A stretch of 17,679 nt of DNA from Glaesserella sp041817755 (GCF_041817755.1 NZ_JBGYBX010000029.1:1-17679), one strand, 5' to 3'; numbered from the stretch's first letter, positions 1 to 6,583 are shown. A program made the numbers and translations. Notes: a model not told the origin generated them from the sequence alone.

Positions 1-634
1 AATCACGGCGATCAGGAGGAGGTGCAGGCGGCGGTCGGCGCTGAATTTTAGTTTGCAGCAGTTGAAGCGCGCGGAAAATTTGGATCTAATCCGAGGGATT
101 GAGGGCGATGCGGCGGCGCGTTATTTCGGTGTGTTCCGTCATTTGCTGCGCGAAAACAGCGGTTTTGCTTTCGACGGCCGCAACCGCCGCCCACCGCGCG
201 ACGGGGTGAATGCGCTGCTGTCGTTTGTGTACAGCATTTTGGGCAAGGACATCAGCGGCGCGCTGCAAGGCGTGGGTTTGGATCCGCAGGTGGGTTTTCT
301 GCACGCCGACCGCCCGGGGCGCGACAGTTTGGCGCAGGATATTTTGGAGGAATTTCGCGCGTGGTGGGCGGACAGGCTGGTGTTGTCGCTGATTAACCGC
401 GGGCAGATTAAGCCGCAGGATTTTGTAATCGAGGCGGGCGGGGCGGTGAATATCAAGCCGGAGGCGCGCAAGCTGTTGTTTCAAACCTTGCAGGCGAAAA
501 AGCAGGAAAAGATTGTGCATCCGTTTTTGCAGGAAGAGGTGGCCGTCGGCCTGCTGCCGCATATTCAGGCCATGCTGCTGGCTCGCCATTTACGCGGCGA
601 TTTGGCGGAGTATCCGCCGTTTTTAATAAGATAG
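1..634 (+). pseudogene. cas1: Type I-C Cas1 integrase, 3' part, apparent frameshift
   Basis: Cas1 is the metal-dependent integrase that, with Cas2, inserts new spacers at the leader end of a CRISPR array. The readable part starts in frame 1 (NHGDQEEVQAAV, about positions 1-36) and continues in frame 2 (ALNFSLQQLKRAENLDLIRG, from about 38) to the stop at 632-634. Both pieces fit consecutive parts of type I-C Cas1 as I recall the family, so one extra base (or two missing) seems to lie near 37-43. Frame 1 meets TAG at 49-51. The C-terminal core is intact: Glu in RGIEGDAA, His in FLHADRPGR, Asp in SLAQDILEEF (metal ligands), then the conserved end RGDLAEYPPFL. About 130 N-terminal residues lie outside the window. 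The DNA is far richer in G+C than cas2 and the rest of the window. A TTG at 53 could only start a fragment lacking the N-terminal domain. A sequencing error in the GC-rich run is the main alternative to a true pseudogene. Confidence 0.85.
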
Positions 635-713
635 TGTAAGCGGTCATATTTTTATAAAAATTTGCAATTTCGTCGAAAAAGTTACCCGGCTGTAAAGTCT
701 TTAAGGAGAGAAT

Positions 714-1007
714 ATGCTAATGCTGATTACCTACGATATTTCATTCGACGATCCTGCCGGGCAAGCAAGGTTGCGCCGTATTGCAAAGCATTGCCTTGAT
801 TATGGTGTCCGTGCGCAATATTCAGTATTTGAGTGTGATGTGACACCGGATCAATGGGTAAAGCTGAAACAAAAATTATTGGAAACCTATAATCCCGAGT
901 GCGACAGTTTACGTTTTTATCACTTAGGCAGTAAGTGGCGTAATAAAGTCGAGCATCACGGCGCAAAACCTGCTGTTGATGTGTTTAAGGATGTGCTGAT
1001 TATCTAG
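714..1007 (+). CDS. cas2: Type I-C CRISPR-associated protein Cas2
   Basis: Cas2 is a small ferredoxin-fold protein that bridges two Cas1 dimers in the spacer-integration complex. The 97-residue product has the usual family length, the first beta strand with Asp8 (MLMLITYD), the type I-C signature around YGVRAQYSVFECD, and the C-terminal end VEHHGAKPAVDVFKDVLII. AAGGAG at 703-708 lies five bases before the ATG at 714; an ATG at 720 is a less well spaced alternative. It follows cas1 after an unusually long gap of 79 bases and precedes the CRISPR leader, the normal type I-C position (cas4-cas1-cas2-array). Base composition is much closer to the host genes than that of cas1. The reading frame is intact. 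Confidence 0.96.
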   Translation: MLMLITYDISFDDPAGQARLRRIAKHCLDYGVRAQYSVFECDVTPDQWVKLKQKLLETYNPECDSLRFYHLGSKWRNKVEHHGAKPAVDVFKDVLII

Positions 1008-1183
1008 CGCTAACCCATGGTTCTCATCAAAATGCCGGCAGATTAGCGAACGACTAATCTATTGTGTTCTTTAACAATTGAAATAATCGATTAAACTTCT
1101 TAAAATAAATGCGTTTTTGATGTGGTAGATTAGCGATTTAGCTTATGTACTGCCTTGAAAATACTGCTGTTTTTATAATGGCG
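1008..1183 (+). promoter_or_regulatory. CRISPR leader with promoter
   Basis: This AT-rich stretch separates cas2 from the first repeat. TTGAAA at 1078-1083 and TAAAAT at 1101-1106 are exactly 17 bases apart, a good sigma70 promoter that would start pre-crRNA near 1113. A perfect inverted repeat, AGATTAG (1040-1046) with CTAATCT (1054-1060), lies upstream, and the ten bases AGATTAGCGA occur twice, at 1040-1049 and 1127-1136. Leader orientation is supported by cas2 on this side and by degenerate repeats at the far end of the array. No gene is seen here. Confidence 0.8.
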
Positions 1184-2490
1184 GTCGCTCCCTTCACGGG
1201 AGCGCGAGTTGAAACGAAACGTGAAGAGATTGCGAAAACCTCAGCACCGGATGTCGCTCCCTTCACGGGAGCGCGAGTTGAAACTCTCGATGGCTTATCC
1301 GATAGAGGAGGAAGGAGCTGTCGCTCCCTTCACGGGAGCGCGAGTTGAAACAGATTTTGCTTATCGGGAAAAACGTTTGGCAGAGGTCGCTCCCTTCACG
1401 GGAGCGCGAGTTGAAACAGATAAAATTCACCAATCTTAAAAACTAAGGTTCCTTGTCGCTCCCTTCACGGGAGCGCGAGTTGAAACTCCAGTTTGCGGAT
1501 GTTTTGTTTGTGTTAAAATCGTCGCTCCCTTCACGGGAGCGCGAGTTGAAACAACGCCACAAAAACAAATACTCAAACTGATGGAGTCGCTCCCTTCACG
1601 GGAGCGCGAGTTGAAACAGATTCTGTGTTTTCGCCGAAAGCCTTAAAAACCAGTCGCTCCCTTCACGGGAGCGCGAGTTGAAACAGCGAAACCGATCTTA
1701 GAGCTAACACCTGTGGCGCGTCGCTCCCTTCACGGGAGCGCGAGTTGAAACGCCGTAGCCCATGCGCCGTAATAGTTGTAGCCGTTAGTCGCTCCCTTCA
1801 CGGGAGCGCGAGTTGAAACTCATGTCACAACACCCCGAAGATGAGCTTAAATCGAGGTCGCTCCCTTCACGGGAGCGCGAGTTGAAACGTGTTGTTTTAT
1901 TTTGTGCTTAAATTTAACCTTGGTCGCTCCCTTCACGGGAGCGCGAGTTGAAACTGTTTCTGAGCCTGTTAAACCTATATCTGATCCTGTCGCTCCCTTC
2001 ACGGGAGCGCGAGTTGAAACTATTGGCAGACTGCATACAAATGGCTGTACCGCTGTCGCTCCCTTCACGGGAGCGCGAGTTGAAACTATTCGACAGGCTA
2101 ACACTACTGCTTTTTATGCTAGTCGCTCCCTTCACGGGAGCGCGAGTTGAAACCTGTTGTTTAGAGTAATCCAGATGATGTAGAACAGTCGCTCCCTTCA
2201 CGGGAGCGCGAATTGAAACGCCGCCATCATACGTGCAGAGATTGTACCGTCCGCAGTCGCTCCCTTCACGGGAGCTCGAGTTGAAACATAGTATCACCTA
2301 TTCCCTAACGCCTTAAAAGCAAGTCGCTCCCTTCACGGGAGCGCGAGTTGAAACGTGCGAGAGCGAAAATTCAAACGCGGATTAAGCAGGTCGCTCCCTT
2401 CGCGGGAGCGTGAGTTGAAACGACAAATTATATCGACAACCGATTGAGTGATATGCCGGTCGCTCCCTTCACGGGAGCGTGAGTTGAAAC
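1184..2490 (+). CRISPR. Type I-C CRISPR array, 20 repeats and 19 spacers
   Basis: Twenty 32-base repeats begin with GTCGCTCCCTTCACGGG and end with AGCGCGAGTTGAAAC. Spacers are 33-37 bases. Repeats start at 1184, 1253, 1320, 1386, 1455, 1521, 1586, 1653, 1720, 1788, 1857, 1923, 1989, 2055, 2122, 2188, 2256, 2323, 2390 and 2459. Each repeat folds into a seven-pair stem, CGCTCCC with GGGAGCG, around the loop TTCAC; type I-C Cas5d is known to cut at the base of this hairpin, leaving an 11-base 5' handle. Repeats 1-15 and 18 are identical. Repeat 16 (G to A at base 25), repeat 17 (G to T at base 21), repeat 19 (A to G at base 13, C to T at base 22) and repeat 20 (C to T at base 22) vary, which marks the old, trailer end. 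No two spacers are identical. Confidence 0.99.
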
Positions 2491-2539
2491 CCAAAATAGA
2501 ATGGGTAACCGTCTGTATCGGCAAGGCGTTAGGGTAATA

Positions 2540-2565
2540 AAAAAGCGAGATGTTTCTCGCTTTTT
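2540..2565 (-). terminator. tyrS terminator, probably bidirectional
   Basis: AAAAAGCGAGA at 2540-2550 pairs perfectly with TCTCGCTTTTT at 2555-2565 around a four-base loop. Read on the minus strand it lies nine bases after the tyrS stop codon and ends in a T run. The symmetric A/T flanks would also stop plus-strand transcripts leaving the CRISPR array. Confidence 0.9.
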
Positions 2566-2573
2566 AAAGTGGA

Positions 2574-3764
2574 TTATTTCACTGTCACACGTGCAAACTT
2601 ACGTTTACCGACTTGATAAACAAAAGTCCCTTTCTGGGCATTTTGCTTCACATCATCGACTTTTTCGCCATCAATTTTCACGCCGCCTTGTTGTGCAGAG
2701 CGAATTGCTTCTGACGTTGAAGGCACTAAACCGGCTTCTTTTAATAATGTCGCTAAACCAATTTCGCCTTCAAAGGTGAATTCAGGCATTTCATCCGGCA
2801 TTGCACCTTTTTGGAAGCGGTTGATAAACTCTTGTTCTGCTGCATCTGCATCTGCTTCAGAATGGAAACGAGCGATAATCTCTTTCGCCAATAGAATTTT
2901 CACATCACGTGGGTTTTTACCTGCTTCAACATCCGCTTTTAACTGGGCAATTTCAGTTAATGGACGGAATGAGAGTAAATTGTACCAATCCCACATCAAT
3001 TCATCAGAAATCGACATGATTTTGCCGAACATTTCGTTGGGTACTTCAGTGACACCAATGTAGTTGCCGAGTGATTTCGACATTTTTTTCTCGCCGTCTA
3101 AACCAACAAGCAGTGGTAATGTCATGGCTACCTGTGGTTTCTGCCCGGCCGCTTTTTGTAACTCACGACCGATCAATAAGTTAAAGGTTTGGTCTGTACC
3201 GCCCAATTCAATGTCTGCTTCTAATGCTACAGAGTCGTGACCTTGCAATAACGGGTAGATGAATTCGTGAATCGCAATAGATTGATTATTGTTGAAACGT
3301 TTTTTGAAATCATCACGTTCTAACATACGAGCAACCGTATAGTTTGAAGCTAGGCGGATCATCCCTACCGTGCCTAATTCGCCTAACCAATCGGAGTTAA
3401 ACACGATACGGGTTTTTTTCGGATCTAAGATTTTATAGATCTGTTCTTTATAGGTTTCGGCATTGCGTAATACATCTTCACGCGAAAGTGGCGGACGGGT
3501 GGTATTTTTACCTGACGGATCGCCGACTGTTGCAGTAAAGTCACCAATTAAGAAAATCACTTCGTGACCAAAATTTTGGAATTGACGAAGTTTATTTAAC
3601 ACGACCGTATGCCCTAAGTGGATATCGGGTGCGGTCGGATCCGCACCGAGTTTTACGCGTAACGGACGATTTTCTTTTAATTTCTCAATTAAATCTGCTT
3701 CTGAATACACTTCTTCTACGCCGCGTTTTAGCTCGGCGAGAACAGTTTCGATTGATTGTGTCAT
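2574..3764 (-). CDS. tyrS: Tyrosine--tRNA ligase
   Basis: Class I aminoacyl-tRNA synthetase that joins tyrosine to tRNA-Tyr in the cytoplasm. The 396-residue product carries the HIGH-type motif HLGH (residues 49-52), the tyrosine/tRNA core around ELGGTDQTFNLLIGRELQ, the second ATP motif KMSKS (227-231), and a C-terminal S4-type RNA-binding domain (about 335-396, SEAIRSAQQGGVKIDGEKV). It belongs to the shorter TyrZ-like branch used by Haemophilus (395 residues as I recall) rather than the 424-residue E. coli TyrS. The second of two tandem ATG codons was chosen as start because AAAGGA is then spaced six bases away and the protein begins MTQSIETVLAE like its relatives; the in-frame ATG at 3788 would add eight unlikely residues. 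It is transcribed alone, with its own promoter and terminator. Confidence 0.97.
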   Translation of the reverse strand: MTQSIETVLAELKRGVEEVYSEADLIEKLKENRPLRVKLGADPTAPDIHLGHTVVLNKLRQFQNFGHEVIFLIGDFTATVGDPSGKNTTRPPLSREDVLRNAETYKEQIYKILDPKKTRIVFNSDWLGELGTVGMIRLASNYTVARMLERDDFKKRFNNNQSIAIHEFIYPLLQGHDSVALEADIELGGTDQTFNLLIGRELQKAAGQKPQVAMTLPLLVGLDGEKKMSKSLGNYIGVTEVPNEMFGKIMSISDELMWDWYNLLSFRPLTEIAQLKADVEAGKNPRDVKILLAKEIIARFHSEADADAAEQEFINRFQKGAMPDEMPEFTFEGEIGLATLLKEAGLVPSTSEAIRSAQQGGVKIDGEKVDDVKQNAQKGTFVYQVGKRKFARVTVK

Positions 3765-3799
3765 CATGATTCCTTTTAACTCTTGCAAAAATGTCGGCT

Positions 3800-3805
3800 A
3801 TTATA
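3800..3805 (-). promoter_or_regulatory. tyrS promoter -10 box
   Basis: The minus strand carries a perfect TATAAT about 36 bases before the tyrS start codon, predicting a start near 3793 and a short leader. The -35 region is poor (CGCCTT-like). The box lies downstream of the sRNA terminator at 3836-3864, so tyrS appears to be transcribed independently of what lies upstream. Confidence 0.6.
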
Positions 3806-3828
3806 GCGGAGAACGGAGAAAAAAGGCG

Positions 3829-3899
3829 AAAAAAAACGCCGTATTTTGTGGGGGAATACGGCGTAAAGAGTTGGAGTGATTACCTATTATTTTTGAAGT
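3829..3899 (-). ncRNA. Predicted Fur-controlled small RNA, about 71 nt
   Basis: No coding frame occupies this stretch, yet it has all the parts of an independent short transcript on the minus strand. A sigma70-like promoter (TTGCAT at 3929-3934, 17-base spacer, TATCAT at 3906-3911) would start RNA near 3899. A strong intrinsic terminator (stem 3836-3845 with 3855-3864 followed by eight T) ends it near 3829. The -10 region is covered by a near-perfect Fur box (3907-3921). The predicted RNA has an A/U-rich, unpaired 5' half containing AATCACTCCAACTC, complementary to Shine-Dalgarno-like sequence, and a C-rich terminator loop (CCCCCACAA). This is the architecture of RyhB- or NrrF-type iron-sparing sRNAs, in which Fur represses when iron is plentiful and the RNA then silences iron-using genes. 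The function is inferred from layout only; I do not recognise the sequence. Confidence 0.6.
3836..3864 (-). terminator. Intrinsic terminator of the predicted sRNA / thiK operon
   Basis: ACGCCGTATT (3836-3845) pairs perfectly over ten bases with AATACGGCGT (3855-3864) around a nine-base C-rich loop. On the minus strand it is followed by eight T residues (plus-strand A run 3829-3836). It also lies downstream of thiK, so it could end the hinT operon too. Confidence 0.88.
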
Positions 3900-3905
3900 G
3901 GCTAG

Positions 3906-3934
3906 ATGATAATAATTCTCATTAGGTGATGCAA
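3906..3934 (-). promoter_or_regulatory. Promoter with overlapping Fur box
   Basis: TTGCAT (3929-3934) and TATCAT (3906-3911) on the minus strand are 17 bases apart. The plus-strand word TGATAATAATTCTCA at 3907-3921 matches the 7-1-7 Fur consensus TGATAATnATTATCA at every defined base but one, and it covers the -10 box, where Fur binding would block RNA polymerase. No open reading frame starts downstream before the terminator at 3836-3864. Confidence 0.65.
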
Positions 3935-3996
3935 TCATGTTTACATTATCTTACAAATGCGAGCTATTCTCAATAACTTAAGCGCTGGTATAAGAC

Positions 3997-4752
3997 TCAC
4001 AATGCAAACCACAAGGCATTTAATTTTTCAATTTCAGGCTGATATTCCGCCATTTTTCTGAGGCAAGCGGTACGATTAATTCCGCTTTTTGCAAAATAGT
4101 GATCGAAAAAGACCGCTTGTTGCATTGCTGAGAGTGAATTGGCATGCAGAAACAACCCCAGTTCCAGCGCGGGATCAGAGACGGCGGCATATTCCCAATC
4201 TATCAAAAAAAGCCGACCATCTTGTTCGACTAAATTGGCAAGGTGAATATCGTGATGACAAATTGCCTGTCGAAAGGGAGCAATCCGTTTAAACGGTGGG
4301 GAAAAATCAAGCTGTTGCCGTTTGGTTTGTGGAAGGTTATTCCATAAAGACAGGCAGCGTTCGGCAAGATCCAATGTTGCAAAATGTTGTCCGAATCCGA
4401 CCGCTTGTAACGGCACGGAATGCAGTTGCACAAGCCGTTCGGCAAGCGCTTTGAGAAGCGTGTCGGTAAAAATATCGGGCGTATCGCCCTCAATCCAGTT
4501 CAACAGGGCGGAATCGGCATCGGCATAAATGACCGTCGGCACAAAGCCTAACGGCGCAAGGTAGCGTAACAACACCGCTTCTTGCCGATAATCGATACCG
4601 TAGTTGTCGGCTTTGGCGGTTTGAGTACGCAACACATAATGTTCACCGCTTTCCAACTCGACTAACCGGCTACACGCCGTCAGCCCGGGCAAAGGTTGCA
4701 CGGAGCGGATCGCTTGATTGCGGTGCTGCCTAAGCCAATCCAACGCTTGCAT
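3997..4752 (-). CDS. thiK: Thiamine kinase-like aminoglycoside-phosphotransferase-family protein
   Basis: A 251-residue kinase of the choline/aminoglycoside phosphotransferase fold. The catalytic loop HHDIHLANL (Asp168, Asn173) and the metal-binding IDWEYA (Asp185) are both present, as in active family members. In E. coli the gene in this position after hinT and ycfL is thiK (ycfN), which phosphorylates thiamine during salvage, so the assignment rests on both fold and gene order. Translation is coupled to the gene before it: the ycfL stop and this ATG overlap in TAATG at 4750-4754. An uptake-type word (AAGCGGT/ACCGCTT) occurs inside the gene near 4062, 4110 and 4399. The substrate could instead be another small alcohol; nothing in the sequence alone proves thiamine. 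Confidence 0.8.
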   Translation of the reverse strand: MQALDWLRQHRNQAIRSVQPLPGLTACSRLVELESGEHYVLRTQTAKADNYGIDYRQEAVLLRYLAPLGFVPTVIYADADSALLNWIEGDTPDIFTDTLLKALAERLVQLHSVPLQAVGFGQHFATLDLAERCLSLWNNLPQTKRQQLDFSPPFKRIAPFRQAICHHDIHLANLVEQDGRLFLIDWEYAAVSDPALELGLFLHANSLSAMQQAVFFDHYFAKSGINRTACLRKMAEYQPEIEKLNALWFAL

Positions 4753-5120
4753 TATTTGCCGCGCAGATAAATCCGATAGTTAGCGCTTTCTGCCGTTGGT
4801 TTGACTAACGGCACGGAGACGGTCTGTTTCGGAGCCAAAGATAACGCCAGCCACGGCGTACTGTCCGCTTGATTTACGGTTTGTGTCACCCCGTTTTTGT
4901 CATACCAAAACAGTTTGTAGTCCACATTTACGGGGGCAGGCGTCTTATTGGCAATGGTTAATGCCGTTGATGCGGCGCTGACGTTGACCAAGTCATTCGC
5001 ATTGGCTTCAATATTGACAATCGGCTCTGAGCCTGACGGCAAATAGCTCGGCGGCGAGCTTGAACAGGCGACGAGTAACAAACAAGAGAAAGGCGGAATG
5101 AAAAACGATTTTCTTAACAT
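4752..5120 (-). CDS. ycfL: YcfL-like outer-membrane lipoprotein
   Basis: A 122-residue predicted lipoprotein. The N-terminus has a short basic region, a hydrophobic core and the lipobox LVAC with the acylated Cys19; Ser at +2 predicts sorting to the outer membrane. The remainder is a small domain rich in beta-strand-type sequence (INKTPAPVNVDYKLFWYDKNG), matching the YcfL family (DUF1425) of the E. coli hinT-ycfL-lpoB-thiK cluster. Its start follows the hinT stop almost directly and its stop overlaps the thiK start, so the three genes form one tight operon. Function is not known for the family as far as I am aware. The neighbouring lpoB gene of E. coli is absent here. Confidence 0.82.
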   Translation of the reverse strand: MLRKSFFIPPFSCLLLVACSSSPPSYLPSGSEPIVNIEANANDLVNVSAASTALTIANKTPAPVNVDYKLFWYDKNGVTQTVNQADSTPWLALSLAPKQTVSVPLVKPTAESANYRIYLRGK

Positions 5121-5121
5121 A

Positions 5122-5481
5122 TTATTTTGCCAACATTTTGCCTAACGGTTCGCCGCCTAATAAGTGCATATGAATATGGAACACTTCTTGTCCGCCGTGT
5201 TTATTACAGTTCATGATTAAACGATAGCCGTCTTCGGCAATCCCTTCTTCTTTGGCAATTTTTGCCGCCACGGTAAATAAACGCCCGAGGGCTTGTTCAT
5301 CTTCCGCCGTCACGTGATTGACCGTCGGGATAAATTTGTTCGGAATAATCAAAATATGAGTTTTCGCCTGTGGTGAAATATCGCGGAACGCCGTGACCAA
5401 ATCATCTTGATAGACAATTGCCGCCGGAATTTCTTTACGGATAATTTTGCTGAAAATGGTTTCTTCGTAATGAGTAAGCAT
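5122..5481 (-). CDS. hinT: HIT-family purine nucleoside phosphoramidase HinT
   Basis: A 119-residue HIT-superfamily hydrolase that cleaves phosphoramidate bonds such as adenosine-5'-monophosphoramidate and lysyl-AMP. The histidine triad HIHMH (His102, 104, 106, in the context VFHIHMHLLGG) is complete, and the N-terminal IFSKIIRKEIPA and central RDISPQAKTHILIIPNK are typical of the HinT branch. AAGGAA six bases before the ATG at 5481 gives a good ribosome site. It leads the hinT-ycfL-thiK operon. The length equals that of E. coli HinT, and no residue expected at the active site is missing. Confidence 0.95.
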   Translation of the reverse strand: MLTHYEETIFSKIIRKEIPAAIVYQDDLVTAFRDISPQAKTHILIIPNKFIPTVNHVTAEDEQALGRLFTVAAKIAKEEGIAEDGYRLIMNCNKHGGQEVFHIHMHLLGGEPLGKMLAK

Positions 5482-5503
5482 CGTGTTTCCTTATAACTAG
5501 AAT

Positions 5504-5572
5504 GACAAGCGGTCAGATTGTCTAACGTTTTTGCAAAATTTGCAAAATTTTCTGCAAATCAGACCGCTTGTC
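5504..5572. repeat. Inverted pair of DNA uptake signal sequences
   Basis: GACAAGCGGTCAGATT (5504-5519) and AATCAGACCGCTTGTC (5557-5572) are reverse complements with one mismatch and both carry the Actinobacillus/Mannheimia-type uptake core ACAAGCGGT. The 37 bases between contain repeated TTTGCAAAA words. The pair sits between the stop of the methyltransferase-like gene and the start of hinT, where such inverted pairs often double as transcription terminators; the long loop makes this one doubtful as an efficient terminator. Confidence 0.75.
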
Positions 5573-5577
5573 TCCCG

Positions 5578-6021
5578 TCACCACAGCCAACGGGGGACGT
5601 TTTGTTGATATTGGCGATAGCGTTCGCCGAATTTGGCGCTCAAAATACGCTCTTCCGGCACAATTTGAAAACGGGTAATGTAATAGACAAATCCCCACAC
5701 CACAAGTAAGGCGAAGGCATTCCCCAACCAAAACGCCCAAGCCGACAACAGACTTGCCAGCCCCAAATACATCGGATTACGGGTCAAGCGATAAATGCCT
5801 TGCGTAGCCAAGGTTGAGGTTTTATGCGGATCAAGCGGGTTGATTGTCGTTTTATTTTGCCAAAAAGCCCATAAACCACAGAGATCGACCGTGAGTCCGA
5901 ACACCAAACAGATAACTGCAAAGGTGCGATAAATCCAATTCGGCTCTATATAGTTCGGCAGAAAATAGATCATTACTGTACAAATCAGTGCGACTAAGGG
6001 CGGCGGGAGTTTAAGTTCCAT
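5578..6021 (-). CDS. Isoprenylcysteine/phospholipid methyltransferase-family membrane protein
   Basis: A 147-residue integral membrane protein with about four hydrophobic segments. The C-terminal half has the family signature: GIYRLTRNPMYLGL, followed after a membrane segment by PEERILSAKFGERYRQY and the closing VPRWLW. Proteins of this PEMT/ICMT-like family bind S-adenosylmethionine near the membrane surface with these Arg, Asn, Pro and Glu residues; bacterial members have largely unknown substrates, and true isoprenylcysteine is not expected in bacteria. The start ATG at 6021 has only a weak upstream GAG. The gene stands between the XRE regulator and the uptake-sequence pair, on the same strand as both neighbours, without tight coupling. 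Confidence 0.8.
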   Translation of the reverse strand: MELKLPPPLVALICTVMIYFLPNYIEPNWIYRTFAVICLVFGLTVDLCGLWAFWQNKTTINPLDPHKTSTLATQGIYRLTRNPMYLGLASLLSAWAFWLGNAFALLVVWGFVYYITRFQIVPEERILSAKFGERYRQYQQNVPRWLW

Positions 6022-6088
6022 CGATTAATCTCATTAAATAAATCATCGAATTATGCTGTTTTCGTTGGGTTAACGCCGGTCATTTTAT

Positions 6089-6454
6089 CTATTTATGAAA
6101 TTCGTGTAGTAATGCCAAAATCGCTTGTTGGCGGTTGGTCGGCAAATTACGAAAATATTTCAACATTAATAGCTCATTTTGAGAAAGGCTTTCTCCCTCA
6201 AAATTCTCTTTACCGTAGCGTAGCCATTCCGGGCTGATATTTAACCATTTCGATAAGGTTTCGATTTTATCGGGCGTAGGAATGGACTGCCCAATCAGCC
6301 AGTTATGCACCGCTTGCGGCGTTACGGGCTTGTTCGGGTGGCGAAGATTAAATTTGTTTGAAATTTCAGCTAAAGATAAAGATTGAAGCCCTGCCAGTTC
6401 TAAGGCGGCTTTTAATCTCTTACTGAAACCGGTTTTATCTGATTCACTATGCAT
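6089..6454 (-). CDS. XRE/cI-like helix-turn-helix regulator
   Basis: A 121-residue predicted DNA-binding protein. Residues about 10-75 form an XRE-type domain: FSKRLKAALELAGL, then SLAEISNKFN, the putative recognition part TPQAVHNWLIGQSIPTPDKI, and LSKWLNISPEWLRYG, a pattern common to phage-repressor-like regulators. The C-terminal tail (LLMLKYFRNLPTNRQQAILALLHEF) is a short helical region with no protease or ligand domain. The ATG at 6454 was chosen because the domain starts just after it; no clear Shine-Dalgarno is visible, and the frame stays open upstream to 6553 through low-complexity AT-rich DNA that probably holds the promoters. It is divergent from the surface-lipoprotein gene at 6584, so control of that gene and of itself is plausible but unproven. 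Confidence 0.8.
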   Translation of the reverse strand: MHSESDKTGFSKRLKAALELAGLQSLSLAEISNKFNLRHPNKPVTPQAVHNWLIGQSIPTPDKIETLSKWLNISPEWLRYGKENFEGESLSQNELLMLKYFRNLPTNRQQAILALLHEFHK

Positions 6455-6506
6455 TTCGGCATTATGAGCAACGAGAACACTTTTTTGTAAATTAAATAAT
6501 TTATAA

Positions 6507-6535
6507 TTTAAAGTGTTTAATTTATGGAATATAAT
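6507..6535 (+). promoter_or_regulatory. Promoter of the surface-lipoprotein/Slam unit
   Basis: A perfect TATAAT at 6530-6535 is preceded, 17 bases upstream, by TTTAAA at 6507-6512 (four of six matches to the -35 consensus). Transcription would begin near 6542, about 40 bases before the lipoprotein start codon. The promoter lies in a very AT-rich divergent region shared with the XRE-type regulator, with imperfect AATTTA/TAAATT symmetry that could be an operator. Confidence 0.6.
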
Positions 6536-6583
6536 CTTACAGCCGATTGGCAATCATTTTAAAAACTTACCTTGGAGAAACCT

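Noticed and set aside
86..589. A 167-residue minus-strand frame opposite cas1
   Set aside because: GC-rich DNA leaves antisense frames open by chance; the plus strand carries clear Cas1 motifs.
1145..2524. Several reading frames on both strands across the CRISPR array, with repeated peptides such as VAPFTGARVET
   Set aside because: They are translations of the 32-base repeats; the periodicity comes from the array and there is no ribosome site or gene-like composition.
3922..3996. A plus-strand transcript from the Fur box region
   Set aside because: No promoter, frame or terminator is seen in that direction, and it would run into thiK antisense.
6455..6553. Extension of the XRE regulator to 6553
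   Set aside because: The extra region is AT-rich, overlaps both predicted divergent promoters and adds no domain.
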